Under the pieces are notes generated by a model, which was not told the DNA's origin, did not search any database, and worked only from the letters and a program-made list of their open reading frames with translations. The position numbers and the translations under genes are program-made. Shown here in pieces: positions 1 through 8,028 of a stretch of DNA of 64,000 bases (position 1 is the stretch's first letter; the number at the start of each line of letters is the position of its first letter). This DNA comes from Myxococcota bacterium (GTDB lineage Bacteria; Myxococcota_A; UBA9160; UBA6930): NCBI GenBank assembly GCA_028285625.1, contig JANQOX010000003.1, forward strand, positions 62,001 through 126,000, written 5' to 3'.

Positions 1-1052
1 GCGATGCCCACTGCGAGCAGGTCGTCTACGGTGGACTTCATCAGGGCATTGCCCGCATCGCAGCTCGCCTCGCTCGTGAAGGCGCCTGCCGCGAGGCTCA
101 TGTTCACCACCGCAATGTCGTGCTCGAAGCGCATCACGTCGTAGACGTGCTCGAGCGCCGCGGCCTGATCCGACGACCACGACAGCGGGCACTCGATGCC
201 CGTGCCCCCGCAGGACGAGCCGCTGAACCGGGAGTAGATCTGGATCGAGAGCAGGTCGGCCTCGGGCGCGATCCCGGGCGGCGAGAGCGGCACCTGCACG
301 GCGGCTCCGGCTGCAATTCCCGCCACGGCGGTCCCGTGGGCACAGCCGCTGCCGTAGTCACAAGCCGCACCCGCCCCCGGACCCTCCTGGGAGGGCAGGC
401 CGTTGGGGCAGCTGCCACTGCCGATCGGCGAGCCCGATGCGAAGCAGGCCTCACCGACCACCTTGCCGGCCAACGCCGGATGGCCCTCGTCGATGCCCGT
501 GTCGAGGATGGCGATCACCTGACCGGCGCCGCGCAGACCCAGTTCGTGGCTCTCGTCGCCTTCGATCTGCGGAACGCTGTCGGCCAGCGAGGGGCTCGCC
601 AGGCGGTCGAGCACCACGTGAGCCACGTGCGGCGAACGCGCCAGCCGGGCCAGCGACCGGTTCGTGACTTCGAGGGCGACGAAGGGCCGGCTTCGCAGCC
701 GGCGGGCCACGCGCAGCTCGCGGAGGGGCAGGTCGGCCAGCTCCGACTCGAGCGCCATGCGCCGCGCACGGATGCGCGCCCGCTGGGTCTGGCGAGCCCG
801 GGTCGCCAGGGCGGCATCGCCCGCCACCGGCTCGGCCAGCTGCACCACGACCCGCACGGGACCGCGGGCGGCAGCCGCAGCAACCTCGGGGTCGATCCTC
901 CCCTGCGCAGCGCTCGGGCCCGCCAGCAGGACGAGTGCCAGGGCCATTCCCAGGAGCCGTGCGGCGCACGCCTGGGACACGCGCTGCTCGCGCGCGACCG
1001 GCGCGCAGGCGCGCCGTGCTCTCGGGCCGATCCGCATCTTCCGCTTCCGCAT
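1..1052 (-). CDS. Secreted subtilisin-like serine protease (peptidase S8), partial
   Basis: This frame is open from an ATG at 1052 to the left edge, so the C-terminus is missing. A basic N-terminus is followed by a hydrophobic stretch (GMALALVLLAG) ending in PSAAQG, which is a typical signal peptide. About 140 residues of propeptide-like sequence follow. The catalytic Asp motif AILDTGID lies near residue 182 and the His motif CAHGTAVAGIAAG near residue 239. The segment APEADLLSIQIYSR fits the strand after the His helix. The catalytic Ser lies beyond the window. A TAAACT hexamer at 1093-1098 (minus strand) could be its -10 box. The protein is expected to be an exported endopeptidase; its substrate is unknown. 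Confidence 0.88.
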   Translation of the reverse strand, partial: MRKRKMRIGPRARRACAPVAREQRVSQACAARLLGMALALVLLAGPSAAQGRIDPEVAAAAARGPVRVVVQLAEPVAGDAALATRARQTQRARIRARRMALESELADLPLRELRVARRLRSRPFVALEVTNRSLARLARSPHVAHVVLDRLASPSLADSVPQIEGDESHELGLRGAGQVIAILDTGIDEGHPALAGKVVGEACFASGSPIGSGSCPNGLPSQEGPGAGAACDYGSGCAHGTAVAGIAAGAAVQVPLSPPGIAPEADLLSIQIYSRFSGSSCGGTGIECPLSWSSDQAAALEHVYDVMRFEHDIAVVNMSLAAGAFTSEASCDAGNALMKSTVDDLLAVGI

Positions 1053-1159
1053 CCAGCTGGCCAGGGGGGGCCGGAACTCCCGGCTGCACGCGAGTTTAGG
1101 ACGCCGCGCCGGTTCCGCCGCCTCGCGGCGAGACGGGCTTCGACCGGCGGGCAGCCGCC

Positions 1160-1993
1160 TCACCCGTCCTCGGGCGGGTGCGCCGGGGCGCAGATCGACT
1201 CCTGCAGGACGCTCGCCAGGCGCACCCCCTCGCGCGACCAGAGGGTGCGCGTGGTGAGCGCACGGCCCTCGGCAGCCACGTCGCTGGTGCTCTCCATCAG
1301 CAGCCAGTCTTCGAAGCGGGCCGGCTGATGCAGCCAGAGGGCGTGGTCGAGGCTGGTGGACCGGTCCCACGCGAAGTCCGGGGCCAGACGTCGCTGGGGG
1401 ACGCCCAGCGACCCCCAGTCCGAGACGTAGGCCAGCGCCGCCGCGTGGAGCACCGGGTCGTCGGGCAGGGGCCGGCTCGGGCGCACCCACGTCCACCACG
1501 CACCGTCGCCACCCGGGTTCGGCTGCCACCAGGGCTCCTGCAGGCGCATCTGAAGGGGGTCGTCCTCGGCCTCGGCGCCCGGCTCGCCGCCGTCGAGTTC
1601 GCGCGGCGTCGGCAGACCCTCGGGCGGCGGGCGCGTGGCCACGGGGTTGGTGTCCTGGTAGGACGCACCGCGGATGCCCCGCTGGTGGCTGGTCAGGATC
1701 TCGGCCACGGTGCGCTCGCCCTGGGCGAGCGTGACGCGACGGTGGGCGATGCGACGCCCCTCGCGCAGTCGGTCCACGGTGATGGCGACCGGCACGTCGG
1801 GAGCCACCGCGCGCAAGAAGTAGCCGTGGAGCGAGTGCAGGTGGCCCTCGGCCGTGCGCCCGGCCGCTGTGGCGGCCTGCGCCAGCACCTCGCCCCCGAA
1901 GCTGCGCCCGTCGAAGCTCTGGGCACCGCCCTCGAAGCGATCGTCACCCCGCGCGACGACATCCAGGCAGGCCGCAAGGTCCGCACCGGACAC
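1160..1993 (-). CDS. Acyl-CoA thioesterase, TesB-like double hotdog
   Basis: A protein of about 277 residues that hydrolyses acyl-CoA to free acid and CoA. Family marks visible: GRSFGGEVLAQA and LHSLHGYFLRA in the first hotdog, and YVSDWGSLG, SLDHALWLHQP and LASVLQESI in the second. These supply the Asp and Gln expected of TesB-type catalysis. The frame is open further upstream, but that part is low-complexity Arg/Gly sequence antisense-like to the neighbour. A GTG at 1993, 15 bases after the stop of the ZapG-like gene, gives the usual family length. It probably shares a transcript with that upstream gene. Confidence 0.87.
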   Translation of the reverse strand: MSGADLAACLDVVARGDDRFEGGAQSFDGRSFGGEVLAQAATAAGRTAEGHLHSLHGYFLRAVAPDVPVAITVDRLREGRRIAHRRVTLAQGERTVAEILTSHQRGIRGASYQDTNPVATRPPPEGLPTPRELDGGEPGAEAEDDPLQMRLQEPWWQPNPGGDGAWWTWVRPSRPLPDDPVLHAAALAYVSDWGSLGVPQRRLAPDFAWDRSTSLDHALWLHQPARFEDWLLMESTSDVAAEGRALTTRTLWSREGVRLASVLQESICAPAHPPEDG

Positions 1994-2007
1994 CGATCGA
2001 CCGCGCG

Positions 2008-2598
2008 CTAGGCGCTGGCTGCCGGGCGGGGAATCTGAGCGGTCTTCTCGGGGTCCGCCTCGTCCGCCACGCCTTCGTCGGCCGCCGTCTCGGAGGTCGC
2101 GTCGGCGCCCCCCACGGCCCACGGCGCATCCTCGGCCGACTCCTCTGCGCTTTCGGCCTTGGGCGACTCCTCGGCTTGCTCGTCTGCGGCAGCAGCCGGC
2201 TCACCTGCGGCAGCGGCCTGCTCGTCCTCGGCTGCGGCCGCAGCCTCACCCGATTCTTCGGGGAGCGCATCGAGACCGAGCCCGCCCTCGAGCTTCTCGA
2301 AGCCCTCGGGGCACAGTTCGCTCGCGCCCTGGGCCAGGTGGTCGTAGACGGCCCGGTACTGGAGCGTGAGGTCGTGGAGCTGATGCGAGGTCTGCTCGAA
2401 GTGCGAGGCGACCCGCGCGCGGTAGTCGTCGGCATCGCGGCGGGCTTCTTCGCGCTGGGCGAGCGCGTCGTCCAGGGTGGACTGCAGCTCGGTGAGCCGC
2501 TTGCCGCCGGCCGACGTGGCGCGGCCGAGCAGGAAGGCCAGCACCGCGAGGAGCAGGCCCCCGGTCAGTGCGATCTCGAGGTTCAGCGTTTCCGGCAT
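2008..2598 (-). CDS. ZapG/YhcB-like (DUF1043) inner-membrane coiled-coil protein
   Basis: 196 residues. One N-terminal membrane span (ALTGGLLLAVLAFLLG) is followed by a coiled-coil rich in Glu/Arg/Gln. Then comes the segment YRAVYDHLAQGASELC, which resembles the conserved block of DUF1043. The last ~80 residues are a low-complexity Ala/Glu/Asp tail, probably disordered. ZapG (YhcB) proteins act in cell envelope growth and division in Gammaproteobacteria; a similar role here is inferred only from architecture. A TAAGGT hexamer at 2655-2660 (minus) is a possible -10 box. Confidence 0.72.
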   Translation of the reverse strand: MPETLNLEIALTGGLLLAVLAFLLGRATSAGGKRLTELQSTLDDALAQREEARRDADDYRARVASHFEQTSHQLHDLTLQYRAVYDHLAQGASELCPEGFEKLEGGLGLDALPEESGEAAAAAEDEQAAAAGEPAAAADEQAEESPKAESAEESAEDAPWAVGGADATSETAADEGVADEADPEKTAQIPRPAASA

Positions 2599-2686
2599 CT
2601 CGTCCTCCTGCCGCGCGCGAGACCGAAAGGGTCACGCCTTCGGGTGGAGGGGCCACCTTAGCAGTCCACCGTCGGTGGGGCGCGCG

Positions 2687-3775
2687 TTACGGGGCTTCGG
2701 AGACGAATGCGGGCGCGAACGCGTCGGCGTGCTCGGCCAGCCAGAGTGCGGGGCGCAGCCCCTCCCCGGGGAGCTCGTGGGCGATCACGTCGGGCGGCGG
2801 ATCGGGCGCGTCGAGGACGAGCGCGAAGGGGACGAGCTTGCCCGGACGCAGACCCAGGTGGTCGCGCGCCTCGCCGAGCATGCGCTTGGCGGCCACCACC
2901 GCGATGGTGCCCAGGGTGAAGCGCGCGTTCAGCTCGGTTGCGGGCCGCAGTAGCGGCTCGCCCTCGGGCCCTTCGAACACGAACGCGTCGACCCCGGCGG
3001 GCCCGCGGTAGCCCGCGTCGCGCGCGGCGAGCACCAGGGCGAGCGCGGCCTCGCGCTGCGCCTCTTCGTGCGTGCTGGCCGACGCCACGCGACCCCGCGC
3101 ATCGAGCGTGCCGGTGTGTCCGAGCACGCCGCCGGCGGGGGTGGTCCGCTGGGTGAGCCCCCCGAGCAGGGTCACGCCCTCGTCGCCCACGTAGAACTGC
3201 ACCGATAGGTCTTCGCGCCGGCGGAGCCACGGCTCGAGCAGCGCGCCACCGCGCTCGCGCAAGCGCGGCAACCCGCCGCGAAGCGCATCGAGGTCCACGC
3301 CGGGTACGCGCCCCCCTACCCGGCCCCGCGCGCTGGTGCCGAAACGCGGCTTCAGCGTGAAGCGGCCTTCGAGCCACTCGGGCCAGGCCTCCACGCGCTC
3401 GACCACACGGCGCTCGGCGCCGGGCCCGAGGTCGTCGGGGTCGAACACCGCGAGGTACTCGCGCAGGCACGCCGGCACCATGCGCTCCTCGCGGGCGACC
3501 CGTGCTGCGAACGCCTTGTCGTGCACCGTGTGCACCACGCCGGGCAGCGCACCGCCGAGCCGCCGGCCCGCCTGAGCGGCCTCGGCTGCGGCCGCTTCGG
3601 TGTTGAGCCACGCCCAGGCCAGGCCCTCCGTCTCCGGAAGCCAGGCCGGCCGGGGCCCGTCGAGCAGCCAGGTCAACAGGCCGGCCACCGTGGCGACGCG
3701 GGGTTCGGCGCTGGCCGCGAGGGGACCCTCGCCCTCTTCGGCGCCGACGTTGGCGATGACGTGGGGCGTGCTCAT
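2687..3775 (-). CDS. Uncharacterised ATP-grasp-like protein paired with DUF455
   Basis: 362 residues, cytosolic. The C-terminal half reads like an ATP-grasp ligase: FTLKPRFGTSARGRVGG (Lys and Gly-rich loop), LLEPWLRRREDLSVQFYV, and near the end LLRPATELNARFTLGT, which matches the metal-binding E-x-N-x-R-F strand of the fold. Substrate unknown. The start codon overlaps the stop of the upstream DUF455 gene (ATGA, 3772-3775), which implies translational coupling and a shared task. The ATP-grasp assignment rests on motif reading alone. Confidence 0.62.
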   Translation of the reverse strand: MSTPHVIANVGAEEGEGPLAASAEPRVATVAGLLTWLLDGPRPAWLPETEGLAWAWLNTEAAAAEAAQAGRRLGGALPGVVHTVHDKAFAARVAREERMVPACLREYLAVFDPDDLGPGAERRVVERVEAWPEWLEGRFTLKPRFGTSARGRVGGRVPGVDLDALRGGLPRLRERGGALLEPWLRRREDLSVQFYVGDEGVTLLGGLTQRTTPAGGVLGHTGTLDARGRVASASTHEEAQREAALALVLAARDAGYRGPAGVDAFVFEGPEGEPLLRPATELNARFTLGTIAVVAAKRMLGEARDHLGLRPGKLVPFALVLDAPDPPPDVIAHELPGEGLRPALWLAEHADAFAPAFVSEAP

Positions 3776-4629
3776 CGGCGCCCGCGTTCGGCGGACGAGC
3801 GCGCGGTCCGAACGTGCTCGATGAACGCGGGCTCGAGGCCCGCGCTGCGGCGCGCCGCAGCGTCGAAGGCGCGCCCCTTGGCGCGGGCCGCCGAGAGCGG
3901 AAACGGAACGCTCGCCTCGTAGCGCGCGACGTCGTCCAGCTCCGGATGAAGCGCGCGCAGCCCCTCCGCCGCGAGCCGCACGTGGCGCACCTCGTCGGCG
4001 TGCACGACCTCACAGACCCGGGCGCTGGCTTCGTCGCCGGCGGCACGGAACGCGTCCCGGTAGACGGGCGCGAAGTCGAGGTTCGCCTGCTCGAGCGTGA
4101 GGCCCATGCCCGCCAGGAACGATGCGGGGCCTCCCGCCGCCATGGCCTGGGCGTGCTTCCAGAAGTACCCCGAGTGCGGCGCGTGGTCGGCGAGTCGGCT
4201 GCCGTGGGCCTCGAGCCGCTCGAGGTAGAGGCGCGCGTGGCGCTGCTCGTCTCCGAGCGCGCGGAGCAGCCCCTGGCGCAGCCCGCGCTCCATCGTCGGC
4301 CAGCAGAGCAGCGCGAACGCGAAGAGCTCGGCCGCCATGAGCTCGTGATGGGCGAACCGCGCGAGACACCGCGCGCGCTTGCGGGGATCGCCCAGCTCAC
4401 CGGGCCGGGGTAGCGGTGCGGCACCGGCCGCCATCTCGAGGCCGGGCCCGCGACGCGGTGCCGCCACGATCTCGGGCGCCGCCCCCTCCGGGTCGGGCAG
4501 CTCGGGCGGGGCCGGTGCGAGCTTCTGCTCGAGGGTCTCCGAAGCGAGCAGCCGCCGACAGAACGCCGCGACGTCCGTCTCGGCGAGCGGCGACGCGTTC
4601 CCCGGTTGCTGCTGCGTGCCGCGCGCCAT
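3772..4629 (-). CDS. DUF455 ferritin-like protein
   Basis: 285 residues from the ATG at 4629; the longer open frame upstream has no family-like sequence. The helical segments FAHHELMAAELFAFAL, LGDEQRHARLYLERL and VVHADEVRHVRLAAEG carry the E...ExxH pattern of a ferritin-like di-metal four-helix bundle, as in DUF455 proteins. Such proteins are often described as possible oxygenases or tRNA-hydroxylase-like enzymes, but the reaction is unknown. It overlaps the next gene by an ATGA. The first ~90 residues (Pro/Ala-rich) look flexible. Confidence 0.8.
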   Translation of the reverse strand: MARGTQQQPGNASPLAETDVAAFCRRLLASETLEQKLAPAPPELPDPEGAAPEIVAAPRRGPGLEMAAGAAPLPRPGELGDPRKRARCLARFAHHELMAAELFAFALLCWPTMERGLRQGLLRALGDEQRHARLYLERLEAHGSRLADHAPHSGYFWKHAQAMAAGGPASFLAGMGLTLEQANLDFAPVYRDAFRAAGDEASARVCEVVHADEVRHVRLAAEGLRALHPELDDVARYEASVPFPLSAARAKGRAFDAAARRSAGLEPAFIEHVRTARSSAERGRR

Positions 4630-4695
4630 GGCGGGAGCATCGCAGGCTCGACGGGAAGACGCTGGGGCGCCGCGCGGCCCTGGCGCGCCGCCCCC

Positions 4696-4714
4696 CGTTC
4701 GCAGGCCGCGAACG
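4696..4714. promoter_or_regulatory. Perfect 7-bp inverted repeat in the gap before vapB
   Basis: CGTTCGC and GCGAACG arms separated by 5 bases. It sits in the 257-bp gap (4630-4886) between the divergent DUF455 and VapB genes, next to a run of CGG/CCG palindromes. It could be an operator or merely a GC-rich fold. The rest of this gap holds nothing I can support except an AT-rich patch (4875-4886) just before the vapB start. Confidence 0.25.
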
Positions 4715-4886
4715 GCCGCGGCCGGCCGGCGGCCGCGCGATGCACACGCGCGCGACCTGGGCCGGGCACGTGCGTTGCACTGCCCTGGCATCACACGCGT
4801 GGGGCTCTGGACGAAGATGAAGCGACTGGGGGTCGCGTGAGCCCGCTGGCCTGGCGGCGGGCTCCTTGGACCTGCACAATATACAC

Positions 4887-5111
4887 ATGAAACGTACGAA
4901 TCTTGTGCTTGATGCAGATACCCTCGAAGAGGCCACACGCCTCTCGGGCGAGAAGACGTACTCGGCTGCGGTGATGCGCGCGCTCGAAGACTTCATTCGC
5001 CGGGCCAAGGCGCGTCAGATCCTCGAACTTCGCGGCTCGGGTCTCTGGGAGGGAGACCTGAAGGAGATGCGCCGCGATCGCCGCGGCAAGAGCAGGCAGA
5101 AGGTCTCGTGA
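4887..5111 (+). CDS. VapB-like antitoxin
   Basis: 74 residues from the ATG at 4887 (MKRTNLVLDADTLEEATRL). This is the usual beginning of VapB-type ribbon-helix-helix antitoxins. An earlier in-frame ATG at 4866 would add seven residues. The N-terminal part should bind the operator; the C-terminal part (ELRGSGLWEGDLKEMRRD) should wrap the toxin active site. The stop overlaps the toxin start (GTGA). An AT-rich patch immediately upstream (4875-4886) is unusual in this genome and is the likely promoter/operator. Base composition looks lower in GC than the neighbours, as expected of a mobile TA pair. Confidence 0.85.
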   Translation: MKRTNLVLDADTLEEATRLSGEKTYSAAVMRALEDFIRRAKARQILELRGSGLWEGDLKEMRRDRRGKSRQKVS

Positions 5112-5503
5112 TCCTGGTGGACACCTCGATCTGGATCGAGGTCTTTCGCGCGCGCCGCCCCCTCGACCTCGCCGGCCTCGTGGACCTGGACGATGTCGCG
5201 ACGTGCCTGCCGATCGTGCAGGAGATCCTCCAGGGCTTTCGCGACGAGAACGCCTTCCGACGGGCACGCGACGCGATGCTCGCGTTCCCGATCGTCGAGT
5301 CTCCCATGCCCGCCGAGGTCTTCCTGGAGGCCGCCGGCCTCTACCGGGCCGCCCGCCGAGCCGGCCGAACCGTCCGGTCGTCGACGGACTGCCTCATCGC
5401 GGCCTGCGCGATTCGCCACGATCTCGAGGTCCTCCACCGCGACCGCGACTTCGCGGCCCTCTCCGAGATCTCACCGCTCCGCCAGCGTACTCCCGGGCAC
5501 TGA
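5108..5503 (+). CDS. VapC-like PIN-domain ribonuclease toxin
   Basis: 131 residues, GTG start inside the antitoxin stop (GTGA). PIN-domain acidic residues are present: MILVDTSIWIEVF (Asp at 5), PIVQEILQGF (Glu), SSTDCLIAACAIRHD (Asp) and HRDRDFAALS (Asp). They would bind Mg for RNA cleavage. Together with the upstream VapB gene this is a complete type II toxin-antitoxin module. The target RNA (initiator tRNA or 23S in known VapC toxins) cannot be told from sequence. The following 157 bp (5504-5660) hold nothing I can support. Confidence 0.9.
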   Translation: MILVDTSIWIEVFRARRPLDLAGLVDLDDVATCLPIVQEILQGFRDENAFRRARDAMLAFPIVESPMPAEVFLEAAGLYRAARRAGRTVRSSTDCLIAACAIRHDLEVLHRDRDFAALSEISPLRQRTPGH

Positions 5504-5660
5504 CACCTCGAGCAACGCGGCCCGGGACCAGCGAAGTCGGATCACGACCGACCGTGACTACGCACGCTTCCCCGGGCTGCGGTGGCCCCATCCACTGCGG
5601 GATCACGAGGCACGGGCCCTACAAGGAGAGGCCGCGCATCTGGTTCTGGACGACGGGAGG

Positions 5661-6272
5661 TCACGGCGCGACTCCGAACGAGCCCGGGACGCTGAAGACG
5701 AGTGCCGTGATCGTGAACGCCCCGGCGAACGCGACGATGATGGCCTCGTGTACCCGGGGCCTGTCAGATGCCATACCCGTCGCGAACAGTGCGATCAGGG
5801 ACACTGGCAGGATCCGTCGAGGGTGAACGAGCGGGTGGTCGAGAAGAACGACCGTGCAAAGGACCATCGTCACCACCGTGGCGAGCGCCATCGCACAGAC
5901 GCGAAACCGCACCTCGTAGAAGTGGGTTCGCCAGCACTCGATCCGACCAGGCTCCGCGGGGACCAGGAATGAACTCAGCACGTACACGAGACCGAGAGGG
6001 GTGAGTGCCAGGACGAACCGTCCGTAGTTCCAGTCCGCTTCGCGGTACGCCCAGAAGAGCCACCACTGGACCGACAGCATCGCGAGCGTGAAGACGGTCC
6101 ACGCGATGTGCACCCAGTATCGAGCATCGCGTCGCAGGATCGGCCCTACGGCACCGAGCAGACGGACCGCAATGAAGGAACAGATCAGGGATGCCGCGAC
6201 GGAGATGTACTCGAAGAGGGTCAATTCACCGCCCCCCGTCCACGGCTCGAAGGGCGCCGGGGGATGGATCAC
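5661..6272 (-). CDS. Small integral membrane protein of unknown function
   Basis: About 187-203 residues with five or six hydrophobic segments (SVAASLICSFIAVRLLGA, HIAWTVFTLAMLSVQ, FVLALTPLGLVYVLSSF, ALATVVTMVLCTVVLL, LIALFATGMA, IIVAFAGAFTITALVF). No family recognised. The GTG at 6272 overlaps the upstream gene by 47 bases. A TTG at 6224, directly behind that gene's stop (TGAATTG), would give 187 residues and may be the true start. It probably forms an operon with the upstream gene 6226-6699. Confidence 0.6.
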   Translation of the reverse strand: MIHPPAPFEPWTGGGELTLFEYISVAASLICSFIAVRLLGAVGPILRRDARYWVHIAWTVFTLAMLSVQWWLFWAYREADWNYGRFVLALTPLGLVYVLSSFLVPAEPGRIECWRTHFYEVRFRVCAMALATVVTMVLCTVVLLDHPLVHPRRILPVSLIALFATGMASDRPRVHEAIIVAFAGAFTITALVFSVPGSFGVAP

Positions 6273-6699
6273 GAGGGTCCAGGCGGACAGGCTTCATGTC
6301 CGCGAAGAGCAGGATCGTTCGAATGAGATGGAAGCGAAACGCCCCCGAGTTCCGCTTCATCGAGTCCTTGATGAGTGCTTCGGTCTCGGGCGTGTCGATG
6401 GGAACCGCGAGATAGGGAAGAGCCTGGCCTCGGTAGAGCAATTCGACCTCTGGGGTCCGGACGGCGCGGTGGTACCAGCCTCGAAAGTAGTGGCCTGAGT
6501 GGATCCACAACGTGCCGTCGTCCTCGAAGACGACGAGGCGGCTTTCGTGGATGTCGCCGTCCTCATCGACCGTGCGAAGGACGCCTTCTGTCTCCTCCGT
6601 CGCGACCACCGGCTGGAATACGCCGACGAAGGCATCGATCAGCAGGGCGAGGACAACGAAGCCGACGACAGCGAGCACGAGACCGCGAACCGCTCGCAT
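6226..6699 (-). CDS. Membrane-anchored small protein, possible split-barrel (nitroreductase-like) fold
   Basis: 157 residues from the ATG at 6699. One N-terminal hydrophobic anchor (GLVLAVVGFVVLALLID) is followed by a compact domain. The segments LVVFEDDGTLWIHSG, WYHRAVRTPEVELLY and ALPYLAVPIDTPE recall the flavin-binding split beta-barrel of deazaflavin-dependent nitroreductases (F420/FMN). The resemblance is only at pattern level and no catalytic residue can be confirmed. The next gene starts at its stop codon. Confidence 0.6.
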   Translation of the reverse strand: MRAVRGLVLAVVGFVVLALLIDAFVGVFQPVVATEETEGVLRTVDEDGDIHESRLVVFEDDGTLWIHSGHYFRGWYHRAVRTPEVELLYRGQALPYLAVPIDTPETEALIKDSMKRNSGAFRFHLIRTILLFADMKPVRLDPRDPSPGALRAVDGGR

Positions 6700-6740
6700 C
6701 AGGCGCCCCCGGACGAGTTGGGATCCTCGCACCACGGGGT

Positions 6741-7895
6741 TCAGTCGGTGACCGAGCCGAGGGCGAGGTCGGCGAGCCGCGCGAGGCGCTCGAAGTTGTT
6801 CGAGTCTTCGAGGATGCCCGCGCATAGGCAGACGAAGACGAGCTCGCGTTCGGGGTCGACGAAGTACATGGTCGACCCCGCGCCGAGCCCGCCGAAGCTC
6901 GAAGGCGAGGCGGTCGCGCCGAAGGGCATCGGAAAGAACCGCGCACCGCGCAGGAAGAAGCCCAGACCGAGGCAGGCGGGAAACGGCTCCCAGCCCCGTG
7001 CCTCGCACATCCCGTCGAAGATGTGATTCACCTCGTCGCCGGTGTGGTTCTGCAAGGCGAGCTCGAGCAGCGGGCGAGACAAGATGCGGACGCCGTCGAG
7101 TTCGCCGCCCCGACGCAGCGCCTCCCCGAAACGGAAGAGGTCGGCCGCCGTTCCGAGCGCGCCTCCGCCAGGCATCTCGAACGCGTCGTTCTGCATGACG
7201 TTGATGCTCTCGATGGCCGCGGGCGGGATGATGCCCGGACGCTCGTCTCGCCAGCGCGCGGGGACGCGCCGGGCCTGCTGGTCGGAGCGGAGCGAGAGAC
7301 TGGTGGACTTCATCCCCAGTGGGGCGAAGAGGTCCTCGGCCAGGATCGTCCGCACCGGGCGCCGCTTCGGGTCTGCTCGGTGGAGCACTTCGCCGAGAAC
7401 CGCGAATGCGCCGATGGGGCTGTAGCTGACGATCCGTCCGGGCGTCGTGACGAGCGCCTGGTCGGCGACCGCGAGCGCGACCTTCGTGTTGTCGCCGAAG
7501 TCCGCAGGGTTCATGGGCGGGAGGTCGACGGGCATGCCTCCCTGATGGGTGAGGAGGTTGGCGAGGGTCACCCGCTGCTTGCCCTTCACGCCGAACTCGG
7601 GGATCCACTCGCGGACGGGCTGGTGCAGCTGCAGGTGGCCGCGGTCGGCCGCCTGCAACACCGCGGCCGCGGTGAGGGTCTTCGTGATGGAGAAGAGGTG
7701 GTAGACGTCGTCTACCTGTGCCGGCCGGCCCGTATCCCGGTCGGCAAAGCCGACGGCCTCGTGGAAGGCGATCTCGCCGCGGCGCGCCACGAGCACCTCG
7801 GCGCCGTCCGAGCGCCCCGATGCGACGTCCGCCTCGATCGCCCGCGTGATCCGTGAGAGTCGCTCGGCGTCCATGCCGTGTTCGCTTGCACCCAT
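6741..7895 (-). CDS. Serine hydrolase of the beta-lactamase / class C fold
   Basis: 384 residues, no clear signal peptide. The nucleophile motif is YHLFSITKTLTAAAV (S-x-x-K), followed by IVSYSPIGAFAVLGE (Tyr-Ser-x motif) and a late FGGLGAGSTMYFVDPE stretch in the position of the KTG/HTG loop. These are features of the beta-lactamase-related esterases, D-aminopeptidases and EstB-like enzymes. The substrate is unknown; resistance is not implied. A TAGACT hexamer lies at 7921-7926 (minus) with a GGGGAGG ribosome site downstream. Confidence 0.88.
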   Translation of the reverse strand: MGASEHGMDAERLSRITRAIEADVASGRSDGAEVLVARRGEIAFHEAVGFADRDTGRPAQVDDVYHLFSITKTLTAAAVLQAADRGHLQLHQPVREWIPEFGVKGKQRVTLANLLTHQGGMPVDLPPMNPADFGDNTKVALAVADQALVTTPGRIVSYSPIGAFAVLGEVLHRADPKRRPVRTILAEDLFAPLGMKSTSLSLRSDQQARRVPARWRDERPGIIPPAAIESINVMQNDAFEMPGGGALGTAADLFRFGEALRRGGELDGVRILSRPLLELALQNHTGDEVNHIFDGMCEARGWEPFPACLGLGFFLRGARFFPMPFGATASPSSFGGLGAGSTMYFVDPERELVFVCLCAGILEDSNNFERLARLADLALGSVTD

Positions 7896-7920
7896 CGCCG
7901 CGCCTCCCCTGATGAGGTGG

Positions 7921-7926
7921 AGTCTA
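7921..7926 (-). promoter_or_regulatory. Putative -10 box TAGACT for the serine hydrolase gene
   Basis: TAGACT on the minus strand, 25 bases before the ATG at 7895. It leaves a short leader containing a GGGGAGG ribosome site. It fits the GCTAnnCT / TAnnnT pattern seen before many starts in this window. No good -35 box. Confidence 0.45.
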
Positions 7927-8028
7927 GATCAGGGGCAGTGCGGTCGAGGATGTCGGGCCACGACTCGCGCTGCATGACCGCGCCAACCGCGAGTCAGGGC
8001 AAGGGAGAGCTGGGCATTGGGACCTCAC

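Noticed and set aside
6741-7895. Antibiotic-resistance beta-lactamase
   Set aside because: The SxxK and Tyr-Ser-x motifs fit the broader serine esterase/peptidase group; no clear signal peptide and no KTG, so resistance cannot be claimed.
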